The notes beneath the pieces are model-generated. The model ran no database searches and had not been told where the DNA came from. It was given only the letters and a program-made list of their open reading frames with translations. This document shows, piece by piece, positions 40,918-49,477 of a DNA stretch of 64,000 nucleotides (position 1 is its first letter; the number at the start of each line of letters is the position of its first letter). This DNA is from Rhodovulum sp. 12E13 (GTDB lineage Bacteria; Pseudomonadota; Alphaproteobacteria; Rhodobacterales; Rhodobacteraceae). Where the stretch lies: NCBI RefSeq assembly GCF_003340565.1, contig NZ_QPLK01000001.1:248001-312000 (forward strand), given 5' to 3'. A program made the translations under genes and the position numbers.

Positions 40918-42948
40918 ATGACCCCCGAGACCTTCGCACGCGCGGGCGACGGCCTGCTCTGCCGGATCGGCAGCGAGACGCTGACGCTTACCGCCCTGGG
41001 CGACGGCGCCATCCGCGTTCGCGCCACCCGAAACCGCGCCTTCGACGACGACCTGCCCAGCGGCCTGCTCGACCCGGCCCCCGAGGCCACGGGCGCCGCG
41101 GTGGAGATCGACGGCGACACCGCCACCCTCACCAACGGCCGCCTGCGCGCCGTCGCGCGGCGCATGCCGCGGGGGCTGCACCCCACCGTGGAGCTCTCCT
41201 TCACCGACACGGTGACGGGCGAGGTGCTGCTGGAGGAAGAGATGCCGCACATCCTCTTCCCCGACACCCGCCACTACGCCGCCGAGGAGGGCCCGCTCTG
41301 GCGGATCGAGACGTGCTTCGCCGCCCATGAGGGCGAACGGTTCTACGGGCTCGGCCAGCACCAGCACGGCCGGCTCGACCAGAAGGGCTGCGTGATCGAC
41401 CTGGTGCAGATGAACACCGAGGTGGTGATCCCCTTCCTCGTGTCGTCGCGCGGCTACGGGCTGATCTGGAACGCCCCCGGCACCGGCCGGGTGGAACTTG
41501 CCGCGAACCGCACCCGCTGGGTGCTCGATGCCGCGCCGCAGCTCGATTACGTCGTGCTCGCCGGGCCCGCGCCGGCCGACATCCTGCGCCGCTACGCCGA
41601 TCTCACCGGGCACCCGCCGATGATGCCCGACTGGGCGATGGGCTTCTGGCAGTGCAGGCTGCGCTACGCCACGCAAGCCGAGGTGCTGGAAGTCGCCCGC
41701 GAACACAGGCGCCGCGGCCACCCGATCGACGTGATCGTGATCGACTTCTTCAACTGGACGAAGGGCGGCGAGTGGAGGATCGACCCCGACGCCTTCCCCG
41801 ACCCGGCGGGCATGGTGCGCGAGCTGGAGGAGATGGGCATCACGCCGATGATCTCGGTCTGGCCCGCGGTGAACGCGAACGCCGAGACGTTCGCCGAGAT
41901 GCGCGATTCGGGCTTCCTGATCGAGCACCGGCGGGGGGTGCAGGCCTCGTCGGTCTTTCTCGACGCACATTCGGAGGGGCGCGTGCCGCTGTCCTTCTAC
42001 GACGCCACCAACCCCGAGGCGCGCGCCTATCACTGGGCACGGGTGCGCGAGGGCTACGCCCGCCACGGCTTCCGCGCCTTCTGGCTCGACGCGAACGAGC
42101 CCGAGGTCTACCCGACCCATCCCGACAACATGCGCTACCATGCCGGCGCGGGCCGGGCCGTCTACAACGCCTATCCCGCGCTCCACCAGCAGGGCTATGC
42201 CGAACACATGGCGGCGGACGGCATCGCGGACGGTTTGATGCTGTCGCGCTCGGCCTGGCTCGGCTCGCAGCGCCATCCGGTCGTCGTGTGGTCGGGCGAC
42301 GTGCACTCCACCTTCGCCGATCTCGCCCGCCAGATCCGGGCAGGGCTCAACATGGCGATGTCGGGCATCCCCTGGTGGACGACCGACATCGGCGGCTTCA
42401 AGGGCGGCGACATCCGCGACCCGGCCTTCCACGAGCTGCTGATCCGCTGGTTCCAGTTCGGCGTGTTCTGCCCGGTCTTCCGCCTGCACGGCTTCCGGCA
42501 GGATTCGGAGGGCGACCCCCGGCTGGGGCGCGATTTCCTCGCCGGGGGCGCGGCCAACGAGCTCTGGTCCTTCGGTCCGGAGGTCGAGGGCCACCTGGCG
42601 GCCTGCCTGCACCTGCGCGAGCGCCTGCGCCCCTACATCCGCGACCAGATGCGCCGCGCCCACGAGACGGGTCTGCCGCCGATGCGGCCGATGCTCGTCG
42701 ATTTCCCCGGCGACCGGCAGGCCGCCGATATCGACGACCAGTTCATGTTTGGCGACGCCATGCTCGTTGCGCCGATCCTCGAACACGGCGCCAGAAGCAG
42801 GGCCGTCTATCTGCCGTCGGGTGCCGAGTGGCGCAACCTGCACGACCGCTCCGTTCATGCCGGGGGAACGCGGCCGGTCGTGCGGGCGCCGATAGAATTC
42901 ACGCCGGTGTTCGTCCGCGACGACGTCGCCTTTCCGTGGGAGTCTTGA
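40918..42948 (+). CDS. Glycoside hydrolase family 31 (alpha-glucosidase/xylosidase-like)
   Basis: This 676-aa cytoplasmic enzyme retains configuration while removing an alpha-linked sugar. The catalytic nucleophile is Asp391 in AFWLDANEPEV; the acid/base is Asp461 in VVWSGDVHSTF. Other GH31 marks are ERFYGLGQHQHG near residue 140, the DVIVIDFFNW strand and GIPWWTTDIGGFKGG. It is shorter than YicI (772 aa) but complete. It is the last gene of the 17-gene operon, and no sugar transporter accompanies it. This suggests the imported compound may be glycosylated, or that an alpha-linked substrate arrives via the peptide-type importer. Confidence 0.9.
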   Translation: MTPETFARAGDGLLCRIGSETLTLTALGDGAIRVRATRNRAFDDDLPSGLLDPAPEATGAAVEIDGDTATLTNGRLRAVARRMPRGLHPTVELSFTDTVTGEVLLEEEMPHILFPDTRHYAAEEGPLWRIETCFAAHEGERFYGLGQHQHGRLDQKGCVIDLVQMNTEVVIPFLVSSRGYGLIWNAPGTGRVELAANRTRWVLDAAPQLDYVVLAGPAPADILRRYADLTGHPPMMPDWAMGFWQCRLRYATQAEVLEVAREHRRRGHPIDVIVIDFFNWTKGGEWRIDPDAFPDPAGMVRELEEMGITPMISVWPAVNANAETFAEMRDSGFLIEHRRGVQASSVFLDAHSEGRVPLSFYDATNPEARAYHWARVREGYARHGFRAFWLDANEPEVYPTHPDNMRYHAGAGRAVYNAYPALHQQGYAEHMAADGIADGLMLSRSAWLGSQRHPVVVWSGDVHSTFADLARQIRAGLNMAMSGIPWWTTDIGGFKGGDIRDPAFHELLIRWFQFGVFCPVFRLHGFRQDSEGDPRLGRDFLAGGAANELWSFGPEVEGHLAACLHLRERLRPYIRDQMRRAHETGLPPMRPMLVDFPGDRQAADIDDQFMFGDAMLVAPILEHGARSRAVYLPSGAEWRNLHDRSVHAGGTRPVVRAPIEFTPVFVRDDVAFPWES

Positions 42949-43413
42949 GCTACTCCGTTGCCGCTCGCCCCGCGCCACTCGAAGTCGTAAGCTCCGCGCA
43001 CGCTGGCGCAAAGGGTCCAGGCTAAGGACCCATTGATGGGGGTCTAAGCTTCTGAGTCACCGCTCGAAAAGCGTGCGGTGACATGAGCAATCTCTTCTGG
43101 CTGAAGGCGTGGCGCCTGGTGTCACGATAGCGGCTTGCGCGTGAGCGCGCGAGCCGACTCAGTACCGTGTCGATCGAGACGAGCGTGTCGCCGGAAAGAT
43201 CATTCATGGCGGCCACTCAGCTATGCCGGGAGGACGTCGGATCGTTCATGGGGGCGCGGAAGCGCTCTTTCGGCCCTTTACTGGATCCGTCGGGCTTCTA
43301 GGCCCGCCAACGATTTGTCACCCCGTTGCCACCCCAGCCGGACCGGACAGGGATCAGCACGGGGAGTCCGAACTACATAGGAGGAACACATCGTTCGACA
43401 TCAAGGGAATGCA
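42949..43413. other. 465-bp region downstream of the catabolic operon, beside tRNA-Met
   Basis: At 43013-43044 there are two mutually exclusive stems (GGGTCC with GGACCC, or GACCC with GGGTC), which may mark the operon end. A minus-strand frame at 43022-43216 (64 codons, MNDLSGDTLVSIDTVLSRLA) has lower GC than its surroundings and could be a remnant of transferred DNA, but I cannot name it. No intact gene is supported. Confidence 0.4.
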
Positions 43414-43490
43414 TGGTAGCGGAGGAGGGACTTGAACCCCCGACACGCGGATTATGATTCCGCTGCTCTAACCAACTGAGCTACTCCGCC
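43414..43490 (-). tRNA. tRNA-Met (CAT), elongator
   Basis: The minus strand folds as a full cloverleaf: acceptor GGCGGAG/CTCCGCT, D arm AGCTCAGTTGGTTAGAGC, anticodon stem GCGGA/TCCGC with loop ATCATAA (anticodon CAT), T arm GGGGGTTCAAGTCCCTC, and an encoded CCA (43414-43416). The first pairs differ from initiator tRNA, so this is the elongator form. Ile2 lysidine tRNA also has CAT but differs in the acceptor stem. Confidence 0.93.
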
Positions 43491-43502
43491 ACGAGCCACG
43501 GC

Positions 43503-43531
43503 CGATTACGGAAGGCCGCCGGCCCCGTCAA
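43503..43531 (-). promoter_or_regulatory. Promoter of tRNA-Met
   Basis: Minus strand: -35 TTGACG (43531-43526), 17-bp spacer GGGCCGGCGGCCTTCCG, -10 TAATCG (43508-43503). Transcription would start only a few bases before the mature 5' end at 43490. The spacer contains the palindrome GGCCGGCGGCC. Confidence 0.6.
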
Positions 43532-43541
43532 GAGCCTTCGC

Positions 43542-44114
43542 ATGACCGAGCCGGACATGGATGTGCGCGGCGCCGCGCCCCTCGAGACCCTGCTCCGCGA
43601 CGCCTGGCAGCGCCTGTGCCGCGGCGTGACCGACAGGCGCGCGCCCGCCCGTCACCCGGTGCTGGCCACGCAGGCCATGGGCGGTGGCGGCGAGGCCCGC
43701 ACCGTCGTGCTGCGCGCGGCATCGCCCTCGGCGGGCCGTGTGGAGATCCATACCGACGCGTTGTCGGCGAAGGTCTGCGAACTCGAGGCCGAGCCCCGCG
43801 CGACCCTGCTGGTCTGGGACGACAAGGCGCGGCTGCAGATCCGCCTGCGGGTGACGGCACGTCTTGTCCATGCCGACGCGGAGGCCTGGGCGCGGGTGCC
43901 ACAGGCGGCACGGGGCGCCTACGGGGGCGATCCGCCCCCCGGGCGGCCTATCGCTGCGCCCGAGGCGCACGCGCCGGGCGCCGCGCGGGAGAGGTTTACC
44001 CGGCTCGTCTGCACGATCGACGAGATCGAGCTTCTCCATCTCGGTGCCGAGCGCCACCGGCGGGCGGTCTACCGGCGGGCGGACGGCTGGGCGGGCGCCT
44101 TGCGGGCTCCGTGA
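43542..44114 (+). CDS. Pyridoxamine 5'-phosphate oxidase-like flavin-binding protein
   Basis: This 190-aa protein of the split-barrel flavoprotein fold shows GGGEARTVVLRAASPSAGRV, then HTDALSAKVCELEAEPRATL and LVWDDKARLQIRLRVTARL. This is the N-terminal FMN-binding half of PNPOx-like proteins, with the phosphate-contacting Arg-Thr-Val-Val motif. The PNPOx C-terminal dimerisation domain is absent, as in many general stress or heme-utilisation homologues. The function is therefore an FMN-dependent reductase or a flavin binder. It lies divergent from tRNA-Met, about 50 bp away. Confidence 0.78.
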   Translation: MTEPDMDVRGAAPLETLLRDAWQRLCRGVTDRRAPARHPVLATQAMGGGGEARTVVLRAASPSAGRVEIHTDALSAKVCELEAEPRATLLVWDDKARLQIRLRVTARLVHADAEAWARVPQAARGAYGGDPPPGRPIAAPEAHAPGAARERFTRLVCTIDEIELLHLGAERHRRAVYRRADGWAGALRAP

Positions 44115-44126
44115 CGCTTCGGCCTC

Positions 44127-45647
44127 TCAGGCACTGAACAGCGGGAACGATACCCCGATCGCCCAGGCCAGCACCAGGCCGAGACCGAGGCCCGAGGCGA
44201 GCGGGCCGGAGCGGCGGCCGACCCAGCCACCCATCGTGCCGAAGACGAGGAAGAACAGAAGGATCACCGGCAGGATCAGAACGAGGAAGAACAGGCCCTC
44301 GAAATCGAGCGCCACCGCCAGCCCGAACGACACGAAGACCGCCGTGCGCACCGCGAGCCGCCGCAAGAGGGGCGCCCGCCCGCCCGCCGTCGCCAGCGCG
44401 TCGCCCAGCATGAAGGGCACGGCGCCGAGCGCCACCGCGCCGACGATGGCCCACCGCCCGGCATGGGGCACGAAGCTCGCCCCGAACGTGTCGAGCGCCA
44501 GCCCGAACACCCCGATGCCGTAGGCCGCGAGCGCTGCCGCCGGCCAGACCGGCCCCGACGGCAGGCGGTAGCCCGCCCACCACAACACGGCGATCTGCAA
44601 CAGGCCGTAGAGCCCGAGATGCAGCGCAAGGTAGTCCGCGACCAGCACCGGCAGGAACGCTGGATCCACCGGCCAGAGCATCAGCGGCGCCGCCACGGCC
44701 GGCACCCCGAAGCCCGGCCCCAGCGCCCGCCACCCCGGCGGCTCGGCGGTCACGCGACGGGGCAGCAGCACGAATAGCGGCCACGAGAGCCCCACGATCC
44801 CGGCCATCAGCAGCGCCACCCAGGGGCCGCGCTGCGCGACCGGCCCGCTCGACTCGCGCCCGAACGTCGCGTCGAGCCAGGCCCGCACCTCGCGCAGCGT
44901 CGTCTCGGAGTAGAGGACGCCCACGTGTTCCACGTGGGGCGCCACGACGGCGCGCCGCACAACGTCGCCCGACCGCGCGGTCTCGCCCTCGCCCGCGCCC
45001 GGCTCGACCTCCGCCATCGCGTCGAGCGCGGCTTCGCGAAGGTGCGGCTCCCATTGGCCGGTGACCATCAGGAGGCGGTCGGGGAACTCCGCCGTCACCG
45101 CCTCGGAATACATCGAGACCGCGGCGATGGCGTCGACGTCGTCGCGCTCCGCGGCCGTGCGCACCAGCACGTCGGTCGCCATCGAGTGGCCGACGAGCGC
45201 GAGGCCGCCGCCCGCCTGCGGCAGTTCCAGACCGCGCTCGATGACCCGCGTCGCCTCGTCGACGAGCAGCTGCGTCGTGCCCTCGACCACGGACACGTCG
45301 CCCGACATCGGCACCGGGTTCCGTCCGTGGCCGAGCAGGTCGTAGGACAGAGCGGCATAGCCGGCATCGGCCAGCGTCAGCGCGAAGGATTGCATGAACT
45401 GCCGCGACCCGGCGAAACCGTGGGCGATGACGACCAGGGGCGCGCCCTCGATCCCCGGCTCGTGGTAGAGGGTCGCGGGCGTCTGCCCGATCGTCAGGTG
45501 GCTGCGCGCGATCCCCGCCCCCTCGCGCCACAGCATCGCGAGCGCGAGCAGGATCGCCGCGCCCGAGACCGCGGCCACCACCGCCCGTGCCAGGCCGCCC
45601 CGGAAGGCGCGGCGCACCCGCCCTGCTGCGATCTGTCCCGCGCTCAT
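44127..45647 (-). CDS. Alpha/beta hydrolase fused to a multi-helix membrane domain
   Basis: This 506-aa protein starts with one transmembrane helix (about residues 22-40). It continues with an alpha/beta hydrolase domain (about 60-275: VIAHGFAGSRQFMQ, DLLGHGRN, nucleophile Ser155 in LVGHSMATD). It ends in about seven hydrophobic helices (about 285-506). The hydrolase domain probably faces the periplasm, if the first helix acts as an uncleaved anchor. I know no characterised example of this fusion. Start 45647 follows GAGAGGACAAGCG. It is divergent from the SelD fusion with 65 bp between starts. Confidence 0.82.
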   Translation of the reverse strand: MSAGQIAAGRVRRAFRGGLARAVVAAVSGAAILLALAMLWREGAGIARSHLTIGQTPATLYHEPGIEGAPLVVIAHGFAGSRQFMQSFALTLADAGYAALSYDLLGHGRNPVPMSGDVSVVEGTTQLLVDEATRVIERGLELPQAGGGLALVGHSMATDVLVRTAAERDDVDAIAAVSMYSEAVTAEFPDRLLMVTGQWEPHLREAALDAMAEVEPGAGEGETARSGDVVRRAVVAPHVEHVGVLYSETTLREVRAWLDATFGRESSGPVAQRGPWVALLMAGIVGLSWPLFVLLPRRVTAEPPGWRALGPGFGVPAVAAPLMLWPVDPAFLPVLVADYLALHLGLYGLLQIAVLWWAGYRLPSGPVWPAAALAAYGIGVFGLALDTFGASFVPHAGRWAIVGAVALGAVPFMLGDALATAGGRAPLLRRLAVRTAVFVSFGLAVALDFEGLFFLVLILPVILLFFLVFGTMGGWVGRRSGPLASGLGLGLVLAWAIGVSFPLFSA

Positions 45648-45712
45648 CGCTTGTCCTCTCTCTGCCTCTCTGGTCTCTGCCCCGGGCGGAGAGATAGGCC
45701 CCGAGGCGCAGA

Positions 45713-47911
45713 ATGCACACACCCGTCCCCCTGACCCGCGACCTCGTGCTGATCGGCGGCGGCCATGCCCATGCCCTCGTCCTGCGCCGCTGGGGGATGC
45801 GGCCGCTGCCCGGCGCGCGGCTGACGGTGATCAACCCCGCGCCGACCGCCCCCTACACCGGCATGCTGCCGGGCCATGTCGCCGGTCACTACCCGCGCGA
45901 GGCGCTCGAGATCGACCTCGTGCGCCTCGCGCGGTTCGCCGGCGCCCGGCTGGTGCTCGGCGCGGCCGAGGGGATCGACCGCGCGGCAAGGGTGGTGCAT
46001 GTCCCGGGCCGCCCGCCGATCCGCTACGACGTGGTGTCGCTCGACGTCGGCATCACCTCCGACATGCCGTCGCTGCCGGGTTTCCCAGAGCACGGCGTCG
46101 CCGCCAAGCCGCTCGGCCCCTTCGCCACGCGGTGGCAGGCGTTCTGCGCGCGCGTCCGCGAGGGGGGCACCCCGCCCGAGATCGCCGTGATCGGCGCGGG
46201 CGTCGGCGGGGTGGAGCTGGCGCTCGCGATGCACCACCGCCTGAAGACGCTCGGCGCCGCGCCCCGCATCGCAGTTGTCGAGGCGGGCGACGCCCTGCCC
46301 GGCCTCGCCCCTGCCACCCGCCGCGTGCTGTTCGAACGTCTGCGCCGCGCCGACATCCGGCTGATCGAGCACGACGCGGCCACCGAAGTGACGGCCGAGG
46401 CGCTGCGCACCGCCTCGGGTCGCACGCTGCCCGCCGCGCTGGCCGTGGGGACGGCGGGCGCGACGCCCCATCCGTGGCTCGCAGAGCTCGGCCTGTCTCA
46501 CCGGAACGGCTTCCTCACCGTCGACCGCTACCTGCGCTCGGTCGACGACCCCGCCATCTATGCCAGCGGCGACTGCGCCCATCTCTCCCACGCGCCCCGG
46601 CCCAAGGCCGGCGTCTATGCCGTGCGCGCCGCGCCGGTCCTCGCCCGTAACCTGCGCGCCGACCTCGCCGGCGGCCTGCGCCGCCCGTTCCACCCTCAAC
46701 GCGACTATCTCAAGCTGATCTCGCTGGGGCGGAAGGAGGCGGTCGCCGACCGCTCCGGCCTGACGCTGTCGGGCGACTGGCTCTGGCGGTGGAAGGACAG
46801 GATCGACCGCCGCTTCATGGAGGGGCTCGACCGCCTGCCGCCGATGCCCCGCACACCCCTTCCCGCCGAGCGCGCCCGCGGCGCGGGCGAGGCGGCGGGC
46901 CGCCAGCCGCCCTGCGCCGGGTGCGGCGCGAAGGTGGGCAGCGGGGCGCTGGCCGCCGCGCTCGCCCGCCTGCCTGCGCCGGCACGCGCCGACGTGGCCT
47001 CGGCGCCCGGCGACGACGCGGCGATCCTGCGCCACGGCACGGGCTGGCAGGTCGTCACCACTGACCACCTGCGCGCCTTCACCGAGGATCCCGTCACTCT
47101 CGCCCGCATCGCCGCCATCCACGCCCTGGGCGACGTCTGGGCGATGGGCGCCATGCCGCAGGCGGCAACGGCTACGGTGATCCTCCCGCGCATGACCCCC
47201 GCTATGGCCGAGGCGACGCTGGCCGAACTGCTCGAGCCCGCCTCGCAGGCCTTCCGGGCCGAGGGGGCGGAGCTCGTCGGCGGGCACACCAGCCTCGGCG
47301 ACGAGCTGACGCTCGGCTTCACCGTGACGGGCCTGACCGACACGCCCCCCCTCACCCTCGCCGGGGCGCAGCCCGGCGACGCGCTGATCCTGACCAAGCC
47401 GCTCGGCTCGGGCACCCTGCTCGCCGCCGAGATGCGGCTCAGGGCGCGCGGGGAGCACGTCGCCGCCGCCCTCGCGGCGATGGCCCGCCCGCAGGGCAAC
47501 GCCGCACGCCTCCTCGCGCCCCACGCCCGCGCGATGACCGACGTGACCGGCTTCGGCCTCGCCGGCCACCTGTGGAACATCTGCGCGGCCGCGGGCACGG
47601 GCGCCCGGCTCGACCTCGGCGCCCTGCCGCTGATGCCGGGCGCCGAGACGTTGGCCGCCTCTGGCATCCGCTCGACCCTCTGGCCCGAGAACCGCGCCGC
47701 CCTCGCGGGCCGCATCGCGGGTGATGACGAAAGCCCCCGCGCCGCGCTCCTGTTCGACCCTCAGACCGCCGGCGGCCTCCTCGCCGCCGTCGCGGAGCAA
47801 GAGGCCGACCGCCTCGTGACCGCGCTGTGCGCGCACGGCCACGACGCTGCACGCATCGGCACGCTCACCGACGCCGCCCCCGGCCTGCACCTCGCCCAAA
47901 GCTCCGCATGA
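45713..47911 (+). CDS. selD: Flavoprotein NADH dehydrogenase-like / selenide, water dikinase fusion
   Basis: This 732-aa protein has two parts. Residues about 1-375 are a pyridine nucleotide-disulfide/NDH-2-like flavoprotein (FAD loop LVLIGGGHAHALVLRRW; second loop VIGAGVGGVELALAM; ASGDCAHL). Residues about 395-732 are SelD, which makes selenophosphate from selenide and ATP. The catalytic residues are Cys404 and Lys407 in CAGCGAKVG; the second cysteine of E. coli SelD is Ala here. GDDAAIL, GHTSLGDELTLGFTV and MTDVTGFGLAGHLW follow. The fusion is known in several bacteria and may couple reduction of selenium to activation. No selA, selB or tRNA-Sec is in the window. Confidence 0.9.
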   Translation: MHTPVPLTRDLVLIGGGHAHALVLRRWGMRPLPGARLTVINPAPTAPYTGMLPGHVAGHYPREALEIDLVRLARFAGARLVLGAAEGIDRAARVVHVPGRPPIRYDVVSLDVGITSDMPSLPGFPEHGVAAKPLGPFATRWQAFCARVREGGTPPEIAVIGAGVGGVELALAMHHRLKTLGAAPRIAVVEAGDALPGLAPATRRVLFERLRRADIRLIEHDAATEVTAEALRTASGRTLPAALAVGTAGATPHPWLAELGLSHRNGFLTVDRYLRSVDDPAIYASGDCAHLSHAPRPKAGVYAVRAAPVLARNLRADLAGGLRRPFHPQRDYLKLISLGRKEAVADRSGLTLSGDWLWRWKDRIDRRFMEGLDRLPPMPRTPLPAERARGAGEAAGRQPPCAGCGAKVGSGALAAALARLPAPARADVASAPGDDAAILRHGTGWQVVTTDHLRAFTEDPVTLARIAAIHALGDVWAMGAMPQAATATVILPRMTPAMAEATLAELLEPASQAFRAEGAELVGGHTSLGDELTLGFTVTGLTDTPPLTLAGAQPGDALILTKPLGSGTLLAAEMRLRARGEHVAAALAAMARPQGNAARLLAPHARAMTDVTGFGLAGHLWNICAAAGTGARLDLGALPLMPGAETLAASGIRSTLWPENRAALAGRIAGDDESPRAALLFDPQTAGGLLAAVAEQEADRLVTALCAHGHDAARIGTLTDAAPGLHLAQSSA

Positions 47912-47987
47912 CCCCGCTCCCGCGTGCGCGGCGCCGGCTCCCGTCGCCCCGCTGAGCGCGCCGGCACCGCCCGCGCGCGCCTGCCGG

Positions 47988-48013
47988 CTTCTTTCTGTCG
48001 CAAATACGCACGG
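47988..48013 (-). repeat. Dispersed Rhodobacterales-type repeat, copy E (tail only)
   Basis: On the minus strand: CGTGCGTATTTGCGACAGAA then AGAAG, the alternative tail form also seen in copy F (ATACTTGGCGCAAGAAGAAG). It lies about 50 nt beyond the tesA stop in the same direction. The GC hairpin that should precede it (about 48015-48055) is imperfect. Confidence 0.55.
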
Positions 48014-48063
48014 CCCGACGGCGCCGCTGCGCGGACGGCCGGCACGAGGGCGCCGAGCCGGCG

Positions 48064-48699
48064 TCACCCCCCGGCGCCGCCCTCGATCCGGCCGATCAGC
48101 GCCTCGACCTGCGGCCCCATCGCCGCGACGATCCGGGCGACCCCCTGCGCATTGGGGTGAATGCCGTCGGGCTGCATGAGCTCGGGGAGCGTCGCCCCCG
48201 CATCCTGCGCCTGCCTGAGCGCGGCGAGCATGTCGGGATAGAGCAGCGCGCCGAACCGCTCGGCAAGGTCGGAATAGATCGCCTCGAAGTCGCGCTTGTA
48301 GTCCGGCCCGTAATTGCCCGGCGCCTCCAGCCCGGCCAGCAGCACCTCGACGCCCGCGCCCTCGGCCGCCTCGAGGATGCCCGTCAGGTTCTCGCGCGCC
48401 ACCTCGGGGGCGATGCCGCGCAACAGGTCGTTGCCGCCCAGCGCGACGATCATCCCGTCGACCTCGTCGGTCAGCGTCCAGCCGACGCGCGAGAGGCCGC
48501 CGGCCGTCGTGTCGCCCGACACGCCGGCGTTGACCAGCCGCACGTCGTGGCCGCGCGCCTCGAGCCACGCCTCGAGCGTCGGCACCAGCCCCTGCTCCTG
48601 CGGCAGGCCATACCCCTGGGTCAGGCTGTCGCCCAGCGCGGCGATCACCACCTCGTCGGCGGCCGCCGCACCGGCGGCGAGCACGAGGGCGAGCGCCAT
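48064..48699 (-). CDS. tesA: GDSL-type arylesterase / thioesterase I (TesA-like)
   Basis: This 211-aa SGNH hydrolase shows block I ALGDSLTQGYG (nucleophile Ser), block II VNAGVSGDTTAGG, block III VALGGNDLLRG and block V QPDGIHPNAQGV with the catalytic Asp/His. A short signal peptide is visible (MALALVLAAGAAAA, cleavage after AAADE), so the enzyme is periplasmic. The n-region is unusually short, and translation may really begin a few codons upstream. The divergent ybbA-ybbP pair is the classical tesA neighbour in Proteobacteria, which supports the name. Confidence 0.9.
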   Translation of the reverse strand: MALALVLAAGAAAADEVVIAALGDSLTQGYGLPQEQGLVPTLEAWLEARGHDVRLVNAGVSGDTTAGGLSRVGWTLTDEVDGMIVALGGNDLLRGIAPEVARENLTGILEAAEGAGVEVLLAGLEAPGNYGPDYKRDFEAIYSDLAERFGALLYPDMLAALRQAQDAGATLPELMQPDGIHPNAQGVARIVAAMGPQVEALIGRIEGGAGG

Positions 48700-48766
48700 C
48701 GCCGCCTTGCGAGCCGCGCGCCCCGCGCCATATGCCTCGTGACGCAACCCCCGGAAGGACCGTCCG

Positions 48767-49477
48767 ATGCCAGCCGAGACCACGGCCCCCATCCTCGCGC
48801 TCAACGAGGCGCGCCTCACGCTCATGGGCAATGCCGGCCCGGTGGAGATCCTCAAGGGGATCACCGCACGCATCGGGCGGGGCGAGACGGTGGGCATGGT
48901 GGGCCCCAGCGGGTCGGGCAAGTCTTCTCTCCTCATGCTGATGGGCGGGCTCGAGCGCGCCACGGGCGGCACGGTCACCGCCCTCGGCCACGACCTGACG
49001 GCGATGGGCGAGGATGCGCTGGCCCGCTTCCGCCGCGAGCATATGGGCGTGGTCTTCCAGTCTTTCCACCTGATCCCGACCATGACGGCGCTGGAAAACG
49101 TGGCCACGCCGCTGGAACTGGCCGGCCACGCCGACGCCTTCGAGCGTGCGGAGGAGGAACTGGCCTCCGTCGGGCTGGGCAAGCGCATCGGCCACTACCC
49201 CGCCCAGCTGTCGGGCGGCGAGCAGCAGCGCGTGGCGCTCGCCCGCGCCGCCGCGCCGCGGCCGCACATCCTGCTGGCCGACGAACCGACCGGCAATCTC
49301 GACGCCAGCAACGGCGGCGCGATCATGGATCTGCTATTCGGCCTGCGCGACCGGCACGGGGCGACGCTGGTGCTCGTGACCCACGCGCCCGACCTTGCCG
49401 CCCGCTGCGACCGGGTGCTGCATCTCGAGGACGGGCGGCTTCTCGACGGCGAACAGGCCCGGAGCGCCGCGGAATGA
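48767..49477 (+). CDS. ybbA: ABC transporter ATPase (YbbA/LolD-like)
   Basis: This 236-aa ATPase has Walker A GPSGSGKSSLLMLM, Q-loop VFQSFHLIPTMTALENV, signature LSGGEQQRVALARA, Walker B ILLADEPTGNLDASNG and switch His in LVTHAPDLA. The EPTGNLD form marks the MacB/LolD/YbbA group that powers mechanotransmission rather than import. It overlaps its permease gene by ATGA (49474). Confidence 0.92.
   Translation: MPAETTAPILALNEARLTLMGNAGPVEILKGITARIGRGETVGMVGPSGSGKSSLLMLMGGLERATGGTVTALGHDLTAMGEDALARFRREHMGVVFQSFHLIPTMTALENVATPLELAGHADAFERAEEELASVGLGKRIGHYPAQLSGGEQQRVALARAAAPRPHILLADEPTGNLDASNGGAIMDLLFGLRDRHGATLVLVTHAPDLAARCDRVLHLEDGRLLDGEQARSAAE

Noticed and set aside
38974-43011. 1345-codon minus-strand open frame opposite the amidohydrolase, MBL and GH31 genes
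   Set aside because: It spans three well-supported plus-strand genes and lacks any motif; stop codons are rare in this frame because of codon bias.
43022-43216. 64-codon minus-strand frame downstream of tRNA-Met
   Set aside because: Looks protein-like and slightly AT-richer than its surroundings, but I recognise no family and no ribosome site; kept only as part of the intergenic description.
43414-43490. Alternative identities for the CAT tRNA (initiator or Ile2)
   Set aside because: The acceptor stem starts GGCGGAG and pairs at its first position, and the anticodon stem lacks the three consecutive G-C pairs of initiators; overall it fits elongator tRNA-Met.
46913-46933. Possibility that SelD here is itself a selenoprotein
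   Set aside because: The catalytic position is encoded by TGC (Cys404), not TGA, and the frame is continuous.
45644-49267. 1207-codon minus-strand frame across selD, tesA and ybbA
   Set aside because: It mirrors real genes on the other strand or in other frames; no family resemblance.
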